From assembly GCF_900187385.1 (NCBI RefSeq), contig NZ_FYEY01000001.1:3658001-3722000 (forward strand): DNA of 64,000 nucleotides, given 5' to 3'. Positions 56,739-64,000 of the stretch are shown piece after piece. Numbering within the stretch: position 1 is the stretch's first letter; the number at the start of each line of letters is the position of its first letter. This DNA is from Streptomyces sp. 2114.4. Lineage in GTDB: Bacteria > Actinomycetota > Actinomycetes > Streptomycetales > Streptomycetaceae. The notes under the pieces are model-generated. The model worked only from the letters and a program-made list of their open reading frames with translations, did no database searches and had not been told where the DNA came from. Made by a program: the position numbers and the translations under genes.

Positions 56739-58220
56739 TCAGTCGCGTTTGCAGATGCGGTCGAGGAGGTTGGCGGTGGCGCGTTGGATGCGTTCGTCGA
56801 CGTGGCCGGGGCGGTCGAGGGCGGGGGACCAGGCGAAGGTCCCGGAGGCGAAGACCCAGGCGCCGCTGGGGGCACGGTAGAGGGAGGTCTCCTGATGGCG
56901 GCGGGCGCCTTCGCTGTCGCGGTAGGGGGAGTGGGCGAGCAGGATGCGTTCGGTGTGCTCGGGGAGATTGGTGCGCGGAAAGTAGCGGTCGGCCTCGCCG
57001 GCGACCAGCCCGGGGAGCTCGTCGCCTTCGTGCGCGCCGGTGGCATCCCACAGCCAGTGGCCGCCGTTGCGTACGACCATGGGGGCCGGCTCGGGGACCC
57101 GGCCGGCGTACTGGATGCCCATCAGCCGCTGTTCGGGGTTTCCCAGCTCCCGCCAGAGCGCGGGACGTCCGGGGCCCTGCCGCTTGCGGCAGTGCAGCAG
57201 CGCGTCCGGGCCCGAGGGCGAGGGGGAGAGATCGACCTGCCAGTACATGGTGTTGGCGGAGAGGAAGACGAGGGAGGTGCCGGTGTCGCGGGCGTGCTCG
57301 ACCGTACGGCGCATCGGCACCGACCAGTACTCGTCGTGGCCGGGGAAGACCAGGCCGCGGTAGCGGGACGGGTCGACGCGGCCGGCGTGCAGATCGCGGG
57401 CGTCGGCGTAGGCGAGGTCGTAGCCGTAGCGCTCGGCCCAGCGGATGAAGTCGTAGGCATGGCCGACGTGGAGGGGCAGTCCCGCGCCGGCGTAGGGGCG
57501 GTCGAAGGAGACGGTGGTGGCGGCGTCCGCCTCGCCGAGCAGCGCACCCTCCTCGTCCCAGGCGTGGTAGAGGCTGGCGCCGGTCCGGCCGTCCTCCGGG
57601 TAGAGGTTGTAGGCCTGCCACGTGATGTCGGGCAGCAGCAGGAGGAGATCGGCGGGCTGATGGTCGCGGACCGTGAAGGGGATGTGGGAGCGGTAGCGGC
57701 CGTCGGCGGTGGTGAGCACGGCGACATAGGCGCCGAGCTGCCAGGACGTGGGGACCTGCAGGCGCCAGGAGAGCCACCAGTGGTGGCAGGAGGCCGTACG
57801 GTCCGCGGTCAGCGGGGGCGGCTGGACGATACCGGCCAGGCGGGGGCTGTTGGTGATCTTGGAGGCGCCGGCGCCCCGGTAATGGCCGATGCGGTAGATG
57901 TCGATGTTGAACGGCTGGGGCGGGTCCACCGAGACGCGGAAGTCGATGGCCTCGCCGGGGGCCACCGCGCCGGGGCCGGCGAAGCCCTTGATCTGGCGGT
58001 GGACGTCATCGGCGGTACGCGGCCCGTTGTGCTTGCCGGGGTCGGGCACCGGCAGGGCGCCCTGGGCGACGGCGGGGTCGACGTACCAGGGAATGATGCG
58101 GCCGGAGTCGAAGTAGTTCTCGCTGCCGCGCAGCCAGGGCAGCGGGCCCTGCCCGAACGGGTCCGTGACCGCGTGGGCGAGCGCACCCGACTCCCAGCGC
58201 CTGATCTGATCCGTCGCCAC
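56739..58220 (-). CDS. N,N-dimethylformamidase large-subunit-like protein
   Basis: About 493 residues from GTG 58220, GAGGGG 7 nt upstream (GTG 58226 is alternative). Resembles the beta subunit of dimethylformamidase: IDFRVSVDPPQPFNIDIYRI, GHYRGAGA, SWRLQVPTSWQLGAYVAVLT, FTVRDHQPADLLLLLPDITW, QAYNLYPEDGRT, VSFDRPYAG, YDLAYADARDLHAGR, GLVFPGHDEYWSVPMRRTV, FLSANTMYWQV. The DMFase iron-site residues sit in this half, but no small-subunit gene is near, so DMF is not necessarily the substrate. No signal peptide. Streptomycetes often carry such orphan proteins of unknown role. Confidence 0.75.
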   Translation of the reverse strand: MATDQIRRWESGALAHAVTDPFGQGPLPWLRGSENYFDSGRIIPWYVDPAVAQGALPVPDPGKHNGPRTADDVHRQIKGFAGPGAVAPGEAIDFRVSVDPPQPFNIDIYRIGHYRGAGASKITNSPRLAGIVQPPPLTADRTASCHHWWLSWRLQVPTSWQLGAYVAVLTTADGRYRSHIPFTVRDHQPADLLLLLPDITWQAYNLYPEDGRTGASLYHAWDEEGALLGEADAATTVSFDRPYAGAGLPLHVGHAYDFIRWAERYGYDLAYADARDLHAGRVDPSRYRGLVFPGHDEYWSVPMRRTVEHARDTGTSLVFLSANTMYWQVDLSPSPSGPDALLHCRKRQGPGRPALWRELGNPEQRLMGIQYAGRVPEPAPMVVRNGGHWLWDATGAHEGDELPGLVAGEADRYFPRTNLPEHTERILLAHSPYRDSEGARRHQETSLYRAPSGAWVFASGTFAWSPALDRPGHVDERIQRATANLLDRICKRD

Positions 58221-58531
58221 CTTCACTCCCCTCCCACATCCCCATCGGCCGCAGCCGATCGAGCCGCTACTGCGTCCGGCCGGGCAAACCCGGCCGGCCA
58301 TCCCCTCAGCACATCACATTACGCACTCACTCCGTCACCCTTCGTCGTGAATTTAGAGGGTGCGGCCCCCGAAATGCGAACTGGAAGGGAACATTCAGCC
58401 GGTGGTGCGGGAGCCGCGGGGCGAGGCGCCCGGCCCCCGCCCGGCGGGTAAGTGCGGCCTTGAGCGCGACTTTCCGACGATTCCGGTTGCTCCGGCTGCT
58501 CCGGTCATTCCGGCTGTCCCGGCTGTCCCGG
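58221..58531. other. Intergenic region
   Basis: About 310 bases, no gene. The left part is the leader of the DMFase-like gene; 58475-58540 contains 9-bp microsatellite-like units (TCCGGCTG/TCCCGGCTG), directly after the stop of the next minus-strand gene. Confidence 0.4.
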
Positions 58532-60403
58532 TCATACCAGCCGGACCGGCTTTTCGGGGCGTACGCCGACCGTCGTCAGCCAGCCGCGAAGCGGCTCCGC
58601 GTCGCCGTCGTCGACCAGGCTGAGGACCGGGCGGCCGAGGTCGGCGCGGCGGGCGCCGTCGACCAGCAGCGCCGGGCCGTCGAGCCAGTCCAGGCCGGGG
58701 GCGGCTCCCGCGGTGTCGACGGCGGCGCAGCAGACCATGGCGGTGACGTGGTCGGCGAGGAGTTCGCGGCCCGTACGGGGCGGCTGCAGCGGGAACAGCG
58801 GGAGGCCGCCCTCGGACACCATGCCGTCGCCCCAGGCCACACCGATGCCGGCGTCCTGCGCCGCGCCGCAGCGGGCGGCCTGGCGGGCCGCTTCCTCGCG
58901 CTCCTCGCGCTCGACCTCCGCGCCCAGCCGGGCGGCAACCAGATCGCCCGCCCGCTCGTCCTGGACGAGCCGGTCGATGACACGGGCCAGGGTGGGGCCC
59001 GGGGCCGGTGTGGCCGGCGGGTCGTCGCGACGGCCGGCGGACGACGGGGCGCCGGCGGGGTGGCCGGTGGGCGGCGAGCCGTCGGCGGGGCGGTCCGCCG
59101 GGTGGTGGCCCGCGGGCGTACGGGAGGAGGAGCGGGCGTACGAGAGGGGCGGGGCGCAGGCGGGGTCCGGGGCCGCCGGAGCGGGCGGGGCCGCCGGGAG
59201 CGGGGGCGCCGGGAGGTTGTCGAGGACGCGGTGGAGGCGGGCGGCCTCCAGGCGCCATTTGCGGTCCACGACCTCTTCCGGGTACTGGCTCCAGCCGACC
59301 GGCGACCAGTCGGGGCCGGGCTCGGCCGGGCCGCCGTGGAAGAGGCGGGCGGCCAGCAGGGAGGCGGCGCGGTCGATGGCGCCCGGCTCCTCCAGGAGGT
59401 CGCAGGCCGGGCGCTCGCCGAGCCGGGAGGCGAAGCCGTTGGCGAGGCGGTCGCGGCGGGAGAGTTCGGTGAGCGCGGAGACCACACCGGCGTCCAGCCG
59501 GGACGGCCAGCGGCCCATCCGCCAGGCGGGCAGCGCCACCCGGGTCAGCAGCCGGTCCCAGCCCGCGTAGGCGAGACCGACCTGCTCCTGGGCGACGATC
59601 CGCAGGCCGTAGTCGACGGTCTGTGCGCGCTCGGAGGCGGCGGCGGCGACGGCGCGCTCCATGATCGTGGCGTGTTCGCGGCCGGCCCGCAGCAGCAGTC
59701 GCGCCACCCGGCCCACGAAGCGGAGCGGGAGGGCGCGCAGCGGGCCCCGGGCGCGGGCCGATACGGCGACGGCGGCGTCCAGGCCGCGGATGAAGCGGCG
59801 GGCGGCCGCTATGTCGGGGTGGGCGGACGGGCCGGTGCCCGCGACGACCGGGGCCAGCAGGGCGCGCAGCTCGCCGACCCGCATCCACCACAGGAAGGGC
59901 GAGCCGATGACCAGGACCGGCGCCTCGGCGCTCCGGCGCCCTTCGCATGGTGCCGCTCCCCTGCCGCGGCGCGGCGGGCCGTGGGCGCGGTGCGTACGGT
60001 CCTCCAGCCAGCTGTCGCAGTCCGGGGTGAGCGCTATGGCCGAGGGCGCGGGGACCTCCAGGCGGTCGGCGAGATCGCGGACGAGGCGGTAGAGATCGGG
60101 CGCCGATTTCTCGGAGATCGGCACGGACGGGCTGAGCGCGGGTCTGGCGCGCGCCACGACGGCCGTGACCAGCGCCGCCAGGAGCAGGCTGAGCACCGCG
60201 AGACCGCCGGCGATCCAGCGGGCCAGATCCCAGCCGGCGCCCGCGCCGAGGTGGCCGGTCGCCCGGCCGGTGAACAGCACCACGGCCACGGCCGCCGGCA
60301 GCAGCGCGACGGCCAGCGCCGTGCTGCGGATCCGCAGCACGGCAAGGGCGCGGGCACGCGCCGCCAGGACGCCTGTTTCCGGACTTGCCACGAGCCTGTA
60401 CAC
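58532..60403 (-). CDS. Large membrane protein with M48-peptidase-like layout, function unknown
   Basis: About 623 residues from GTG 60403 (GGGGG just upstream; GTG 60391 possible). Two N-terminal membrane helices (STALAVALLPAAVAVVLFTG and IAGGLAVLSLLLAALVTAVV) precede a long cytoplasmic part. The segment SAPDLYRLVRDLADRLEVPA, PSAIALTPDCDSWLED, VLVIGSPFLWWMRVGELRAL, LLAPVVAG resembles the N-terminal region of M48-type membrane peptidases, but the HExxH zinc motif is replaced by RVGELRALLAPV, so it is probably not catalytic. Then come helical segments, a Pro-rich spacer (about 435-500) and a C-terminal domain (EGGLPLFPLQPPRTGRELLA). Position next to purD is shared with other streptomycetes (recalled). 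Confidence 0.6.
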   Translation of the reverse strand: MYRLVASPETGVLAARARALAVLRIRSTALAVALLPAAVAVVLFTGRATGHLGAGAGWDLARWIAGGLAVLSLLLAALVTAVVARARPALSPSVPISEKSAPDLYRLVRDLADRLEVPAPSAIALTPDCDSWLEDRTHRAHGPPRRGRGAAPCEGRRSAEAPVLVIGSPFLWWMRVGELRALLAPVVAGTGPSAHPDIAAARRFIRGLDAAVAVSARARGPLRALPLRFVGRVARLLLRAGREHATIMERAVAAAASERAQTVDYGLRIVAQEQVGLAYAGWDRLLTRVALPAWRMGRWPSRLDAGVVSALTELSRRDRLANGFASRLGERPACDLLEEPGAIDRAASLLAARLFHGGPAEPGPDWSPVGWSQYPEEVVDRKWRLEAARLHRVLDNLPAPPLPAAPPAPAAPDPACAPPLSYARSSSRTPAGHHPADRPADGSPPTGHPAGAPSSAGRRDDPPATPAPGPTLARVIDRLVQDERAGDLVAARLGAEVEREEREEAARQAARCGAAQDAGIGVAWGDGMVSEGGLPLFPLQPPRTGRELLADHVTAMVCCAAVDTAGAAPGLDWLDGPALLVDGARRADLGRPVLSLVDDGDAEPLRGWLTTVGVRPEKPVRLV

Positions 60404-60898
60404 CCCCTGCTGTCCTGATGGAGCCGGACGGAGAGAACACGGGACGGACGTACGAGAATTGCGCGGTGAGTGGAGCGAGGGCACTCCACCACCACTGTGG
60501 CACCGGCCACTGACATCGCAATGCCGGTGAGCCACTTGCCGGACGCCGCCGGGGCAGCCGTGCCGGATTCCGGCCCGGTGACCACAGGACGCTTGCGCCG
60601 CACCCTAGTTGGGGGTGTGGGCCTCGTCAGCCGTATACCTGGTGCGGTCACTCGATGGAATGGCTTTGGGCAAAGCCGGGAACCCGTGCCTGGCGGGTAT
60701 GGGCCGTGGACGCTTCGGCCCGGTCTCCAGCAAGAGGACTGGGGCATATGTCACGGTATGTGGCATATGCCCCAGGAGAAATGTCACCCAAGAGGCCCCC
60801 GAAGACGGGACCGGACACAGCGGTCGGGACGCCCGCGACGGGCGCGTCCGTGCGGCCTGCGTGCTCCCCGTCCGACCCGGCGGGTCGGGGACGGCGTC
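60404..60898. other. Intergenic region with a strong palindrome
   Basis: About 495 bases between purD and the membrane-protein gene. No convincing gene: candidate frames of 60-126 codons lack ribosome sites and have shadow-like composition. Contains the palindrome at 60739-60775. Confidence 0.5.
60739..60775. promoter_or_regulatory. Long palindrome, possible operator or RNA hairpin
   Basis: CTGGGGCATATG - 13 nt - CATATGCCCCAG, perfect 12-bp arms. The spacer contains TCACGGTATG. The arms include A/T-rich ATATG unusual for a terminator here, and no T-tract follows on either strand. It lies about 125 nt past the purD stop and about 335 nt ahead of the next minus-strand gene. Confidence 0.6.
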
Positions 60899-62167
60899 CT
60901 AGACGCCCTCTGCCCCCGCGTCCGCGACCTTGGCGGCGATGTCCGTGCGGTGCTGCGAGCCGTCGAGGGAGATCCGGCCGACGGCGCGGTAGGCGCGCTG
61001 CCGGGCGGCGGTCAGGTCGGAGCCGGTGGCGGTGACGGACAGCACCCGGCCGCCCGCGCTGAGCACCGCGCCGCTCTCGTCCCGCTTGGTGCCGGCGTGC
61101 AGGACGTACGCCTTGGGGCCGTCCTGCTCCGCGACGTCGGCGAGGCCGTCGATCGGGTCGCCGGTGCGCGGGGTGTCCGGGTAGTTGTGGGAGGCGATGA
61201 CGACGGTGACCGCCGCGCCGTCGCTCCAGCGCAGCGGCGGGAGGGTGGCGAGGGTGCCGGTGGCCGCGGCGTGCAGCAGACCGGCGAGCGGAGTCTTGAG
61301 GCGGGCGAGGACGACCTGGGTCTCCGGGTCGCCGAAGCGCGCGTTGAACTCGATCACCCGCACCCCGCGGGAGGTGATCGCCAGGCCCGCGTAGAGCAGC
61401 CCGGAGAACGGGGTGCCGCGGCGGCGCAGCTCGTCGACGGTGGGCTGCAGGACGGTGGCCATGACCTCGTCGACCAGCTTGGGGTCGGCCCAGGGCAGCG
61501 GGCTGTACGCACCCATGCCGCCGGTGTTGGGGCCCTGGTCCCCGTCGTAGGCGCGCTTGAAGTCCTGGGCGGGCTGCAGCGGGACGACGGTCACGCCGTC
61601 GGTGACCGCGAAGAGCGAGACCTCGGGGCCGTCCAGGAACTCCTCGATGACCACGCGGTCGCAGGCCAGGGCGTGCGCCCGGGCCGCCTCGACGTCGTCG
61701 GTGACCACGACGCCCTTGCCGGCGGCCAGGCCGTCGTCCTTGACGACGTACGGGGCGCCGAAGGCGTCCAGGGCCGCGTCGATCTCTTCCCGGGTGGTGC
61801 ACACATAGCTGCGGGCGGTGGGGACGGCCGCGGCGGCCATCACGTCCTTGGCGAAGGCCTTGGAGCCCTCCAGCTCGGCGGCCTGGGCCGAGGGGCCGAA
61901 GACCGGGATGCCGCGGTCGCGCACGGCGTCGGCGACGCCCGCCACCAAGGGGGCCTCGGGACCGACGATGACCAGGTCGGCCTGCAGACCGGCGGCGAGT
62001 TCGGCGACGGCCGCGCCGTCGAGGGCGTTGACCCCGTGCAATTCGGCCACCTCGGCGATACCGGCGTTGCCGGGAGCGCAGTGCAGCGCGGTGACGTCGG
62101 GGTCGAGGGACAGAGAGCGGCACAGGGCGTGTTCGCGGGCGCCGCCGCCGATGACGAGGACCTTCAC
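60899..62167 (-). CDS. purD: Phosphoribosylamine-glycine ligase (GAR synthetase)
   Basis: 422 residues from GTG 62167. ATP-grasp enzyme: [153 protein letters not shown]. Joins phosphoribosylamine and glycine, step two of purine synthesis. Single-gene transcript on the minus strand, divergent from the SLATT gene. Confidence 0.97.
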   Translation of the reverse strand: MKVLVIGGGAREHALCRSLSLDPDVTALHCAPGNAGIAEVAELHGVNALDGAAVAELAAGLQADLVIVGPEAPLVAGVADAVRDRGIPVFGPSAQAAELEGSKAFAKDVMAAAAVPTARSYVCTTREEIDAALDAFGAPYVVKDDGLAAGKGVVVTDDVEAARAHALACDRVVIEEFLDGPEVSLFAVTDGVTVVPLQPAQDFKRAYDGDQGPNTGGMGAYSPLPWADPKLVDEVMATVLQPTVDELRRRGTPFSGLLYAGLAITSRGVRVIEFNARFGDPETQVVLARLKTPLAGLLHAAATGTLATLPPLRWSDGAAVTVVIASHNYPDTPRTGDPIDGLADVAEQDGPKAYVLHAGTKRDESGAVLSAGGRVLSVTATGSDLTAARQRAYRAVGRISLDGSQHRTDIAAKVADAGAEGV

Positions 62168-62562
62168 GGTGGCAGCCTAGACGAGAGCGCCCGCCGCCCC
62201 GACGTCGGCCGGGCCGGGGCCGGCGCACCGGCCCGGGCGGCCGGAAACCGTGCGTCGTCGCGGTGGCAACTCTTTCGGGTGAGGCGGTCGGCCGCCTTAT
62301 ATCCGATCACGCACCACTTCCGGGCGGAAAGGGCGTGATCGTGGAGCCGACGCCAGCCGTTCGGCGGTAGGAAGGGGGCCGGGCCGGGCGCAACGGCTGT
62401 CTCGTATGTCACGCAGGCACCGCGCGTAGGTGTCACGGATGCGCCGCTACGCCACGGATGCGCCGCGCGTGGACGTCCTGCAGGCACCGCGCGTGTACGT
62501 CACGCACCGGACGTGTCCGTGGAGAGCTACAGAGGCTGTGGAGACAGAGAGGGAGTGCACGG
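62168..62562. other. Divergent region between purD and the SLATT gene
   Basis: About 395 bases, no gene. The purD promoter must lie here on the minus strand. The right half holds an imperfect direct repeat. Confidence 0.45.
62409..62516. repeat. Imperfect direct repeats upstream of the SLATT gene
   Basis: Recurring units GCACCGCGCGT(A/G) and GTCACGGATGCGCCGC at about 25-45 bp spacing, three to four times. Could be a slippage-prone tandem or multiple binding sites. Confidence 0.45.
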
Positions 62563-63327
62563 GTGAGTCATCCGGAGATGCAGCCCGAGGGGCCCCCTCG
62601 GGAGGGCGGCAGCCCCACCCGGGAGAGCGGCAGCCGGGGCCGCGGCCGGAGGGATCTTGCGGGGCGGGCCTTTCCGCTCGGCGACTGGGGGGAGCCGGCC
62701 GACCGCCTGGACGCGCTCTATCTCTGGTGCGAGGAGGGCGCGCTGCGCAGCGCCGACTGGTATCTGCGCGGCCGGCGGGCCAAGCGCCACGGCGCGCGGA
62801 TGCTGCGGGTGGGGGCCGCCGCCGGGGTGACGGCGGGCGGGGTGCTCCCGCTGCTGGAGCTGGCCGGGATCTGGCCGGGCGGGGCGCCCTGGGGCGCTCT
62901 GTCGCTGCTGCTGGCGGCGGTGTGTGTGGGCTGCGACCGGTATTTCGGGCTGACCGCAGGCTGGATGCGGGACCTGGCGACCGCCCAGGCGATTCACCGG
63001 CGGCTGGAGGCGCTGCAGTTCGACTGGGCGGTGGAGGGTGTGCGCGAGGTGCTGGGGCCGGCCGAGGGCACGGCGGGTGAGGCGGCCGAGCGCTGTCTGG
63101 GCGTGCTGCGGCGGTTCAACGAAGACCTCGGGGAGCTGGTACGGGCCGAGACGGCCGACTGGATGGCGGACTTCCGGGCCGATTCGCTGCGGTTCGCCGC
63201 GGCGCGCGGGGGCGGATTCGCCGCCGTGGACGCGCGTCGGGAGGAGCCGGGGGCGCCGGGGCGGTTCGCGGTGCCGGAGCGGGTGCGGCCGAATATGCCG
63301 CGGCAGCGGCCGCCGGAGGCGCGTTGA
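62563..63327 (+). CDS. SLATT-domain (two-helix membrane) protein
   Basis: 254 residues from GTG 62563, GGGAG 9 nt upstream. After a ~40-residue Gly/Arg-rich leader, the protein reads DRLDALYLWCEEGALRSADW, YLRGRRAKRHGARMLRVGAA, then two membrane helices (GVTAGGVLPLLELAGIW and WGALSLLLAAVCVGCD), then YFGLTAGWMRDLATAQAIHR, RLEALQFDWAVEGVREVLG. This is the SLATT layout (SMODS/SLOG-associated 2TM). In conflict systems such proteins are pore-forming effectors; the streptomycete copy near purD is conserved and not next to a nucleotide cyclase or SLOG gene, so its role is open. Confidence 0.7.
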   Translation: MSHPEMQPEGPPREGGSPTRESGSRGRGRRDLAGRAFPLGDWGEPADRLDALYLWCEEGALRSADWYLRGRRAKRHGARMLRVGAAAGVTAGGVLPLLELAGIWPGGAPWGALSLLLAAVCVGCDRYFGLTAGWMRDLATAQAIHRRLEALQFDWAVEGVREVLGPAEGTAGEAAERCLGVLRRFNEDLGELVRAETADWMADFRADSLRFAAARGGGFAAVDARREEPGAPGRFAVPERVRPNMPRQRPPEAR

Positions 63328-63686
63328 GCGCGCTTGCTTTTCCCACGTTTTTGCCTTTCCCGCCGTGGGGGTTGCTCGCCGTTTTTCGCCCGCTGCGCGG
63401 TGCGCCCGCCGTTGCTCCCCCACTGCCTGAAGGGCGTGGGAGGTACCCCTGCGGCGGGCCGGGTCCGCTGCGCGGGGCTTGTGGGTGCGGTGACGGGCCT
63501 CCGGGGCCTGGTGTGTGGACTGCTTCGCTTTACGCTCCGCTGCGCTCCGCCTTTGCTCTTTCTTGGAGCCTTCGGAAGCAAAGCCCACACACCAGGCCCC
63601 TCCGGCCCGTCCCCTCCCGTGGGTGGGTGGGTGGAGATCAGGTGGTGGGTGGGGACGGCCCGTGGGTGGGATGCCGGTGGTGCGGG
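63328..63686. other. Intergenic region with a long inverted repeat
   Basis: About 360 bases between convergent genes. Dominated by the inverted repeat at 63492-63611; upstream of it, low-complexity TGC/GCC text. Confidence 0.5.
63492..63611. repeat. Long inverted repeat (cruciform or bidirectional terminator)
   Basis: 27-base arms (63492-63518 and 63585-63611) matching at 24 positions, containing GGGGCCTGGTGTGTGG and its complement. The 66-base centre is also partly self-complementary (CTTCGCTTT against AAGCAAAG). Placed between convergent genes, so it may end both transcripts. Confidence 0.7.
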
Positions 63687-64000
63687 TCAGCTGAAGACGA
63701 TCATGGAGCCTTGGCCCAGGCTTCGGGTGGCGGCCGCGTGCAGGCCGAGCCATACATGCCGTTCCCGGGCGAACGGGCTGTCGTCCAGGGGGACCGCGCC
63801 CGCCCGCTCCTCCAGGGAGGTGGGGCCGGCCGGCGGGGCGGGGGCGGCCGGCGGATTGGCCGGATCGATGCCGAGGGATGGCGCAACGAGTTCGAGGTCG
63901 CGCAGCAGACCGTGCGAGGAGCCCAGCGGGCCGCCGCCCTCCAGCAGTTCGTCGTTGGCGAGCGGGTGCGGGAAGTCGACCGGGACGTAGGCGCCGGCGT
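63687..64000 (-). CDS. C-terminal part of an unknown conserved protein (partial)
   Basis: An open minus-strand frame enters from the right edge and stops at 63687-63689, giving ~104 residues. The text is protein-like throughout: AGAYVPVDFPHPLANDELLE, GGGPLGSSHGLLRDLELVAP, then a Pro/Ala linker, then FARERHVWLGLHAAATRSLG, QGSMIVFS at the end. No family recognised. It has no start codon in the window, and its 5' part lies beyond 64000. Convergent with the SLATT gene. Confidence 0.65.
   Translation of the reverse strand, partial: AGAYVPVDFPHPLANDELLEGGGPLGSSHGLLRDLELVAPSLGIDPANPPAAPAPPAGPTSLEERAGAVPLDDSPFARERHVWLGLHAAATRSLGQGSMIVFS

Noticed and set aside
60655..61035. Small plus-strand gene beginning near the palindrome after purD
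   Set aside because: No ribosome site, runs into antisense of purD, Arg/Pro-rich shadow composition.

Overview
The window is high-GC actinobacterial DNA, almost certainly Streptomyces. The supporting features are GTG starts, a BldC homologue, an Lsr2-like protein, valine dehydrogenase, a WhiJ-type HTH/DUF397/ATPase trio, and a gene order that from memory matches the S. coelicolor SCO4115-SCO4066 core segment. No database search was run, so family names rest on motifs and recall.

Layout. 0-10.7 kb: end of a secreted glycosidase-like protein, a degenerate asparagine-synthase-like protein, an NsdA-type regulator, an L-2-hydroxyglutarate oxidase, a PQQ-propeller membrane protein, TrmB and a PrsW-type protease. 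10.7-14.3 kb: a small accessory island of lower GC. It carries a putative modification-dependent restriction enzyme (N-terminal domain resembling a DNA-sulfur-binding domain, then SRA, then HNH), followed by a HATPase, a DUF5753 HTH regulator and a DUF397 protein. 14.3-24 kb: aldo/keto reductase, an M23 peptidase with a c-di-AMP riboswitch leader, DUF2332 protein, PP2C phosphatase, tRNA-Lys, DEAD-box helicase and a lipoprotein. 24.1-26 kb: an IS1182-family element abutting a MITE, both bounded by CTAG. 26-38.5 kb: zincin, metallophosphoesterase, tRNA-Glu/Asp/Phe cluster, HrpA helicase, a second tRNA-Asp, bldC and vdh.

38.7-64 kb: the purine biosynthesis neighbourhood, all pur genes on the minus strand (purFM, purSQL, purC, purD). 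Between them lie an SCP2-type protein, an ArsR regulator with an M23 peptidase, LsrL, two tRNA-Gly genes, an ABC transporter with its two-component system and a third tRNA-Gly, a divergent MFS/LysR pair, a DMFase-like protein, a large membrane protein, a SLATT-domain protein and a partial unknown gene at the right edge.

Most striking points: (1) the putative DNA-sulfur-sensing SRA-HNH enzyme in an island; (2) a tRNA-Gly(UCC) whose D-loop and T-loop have lost the elbow-forming bases and carry the GTGC signature known from staphylococcal tRNAs used for peptidoglycan bridges; (3) the c-di-AMP riboswitch on a cell-wall peptidase; (4) nested CTAG-flanked mobile elements, one of which supplies the stop codon of a zincin gene; (5) a 12-bp-arm palindrome after purD with no obvious owner.
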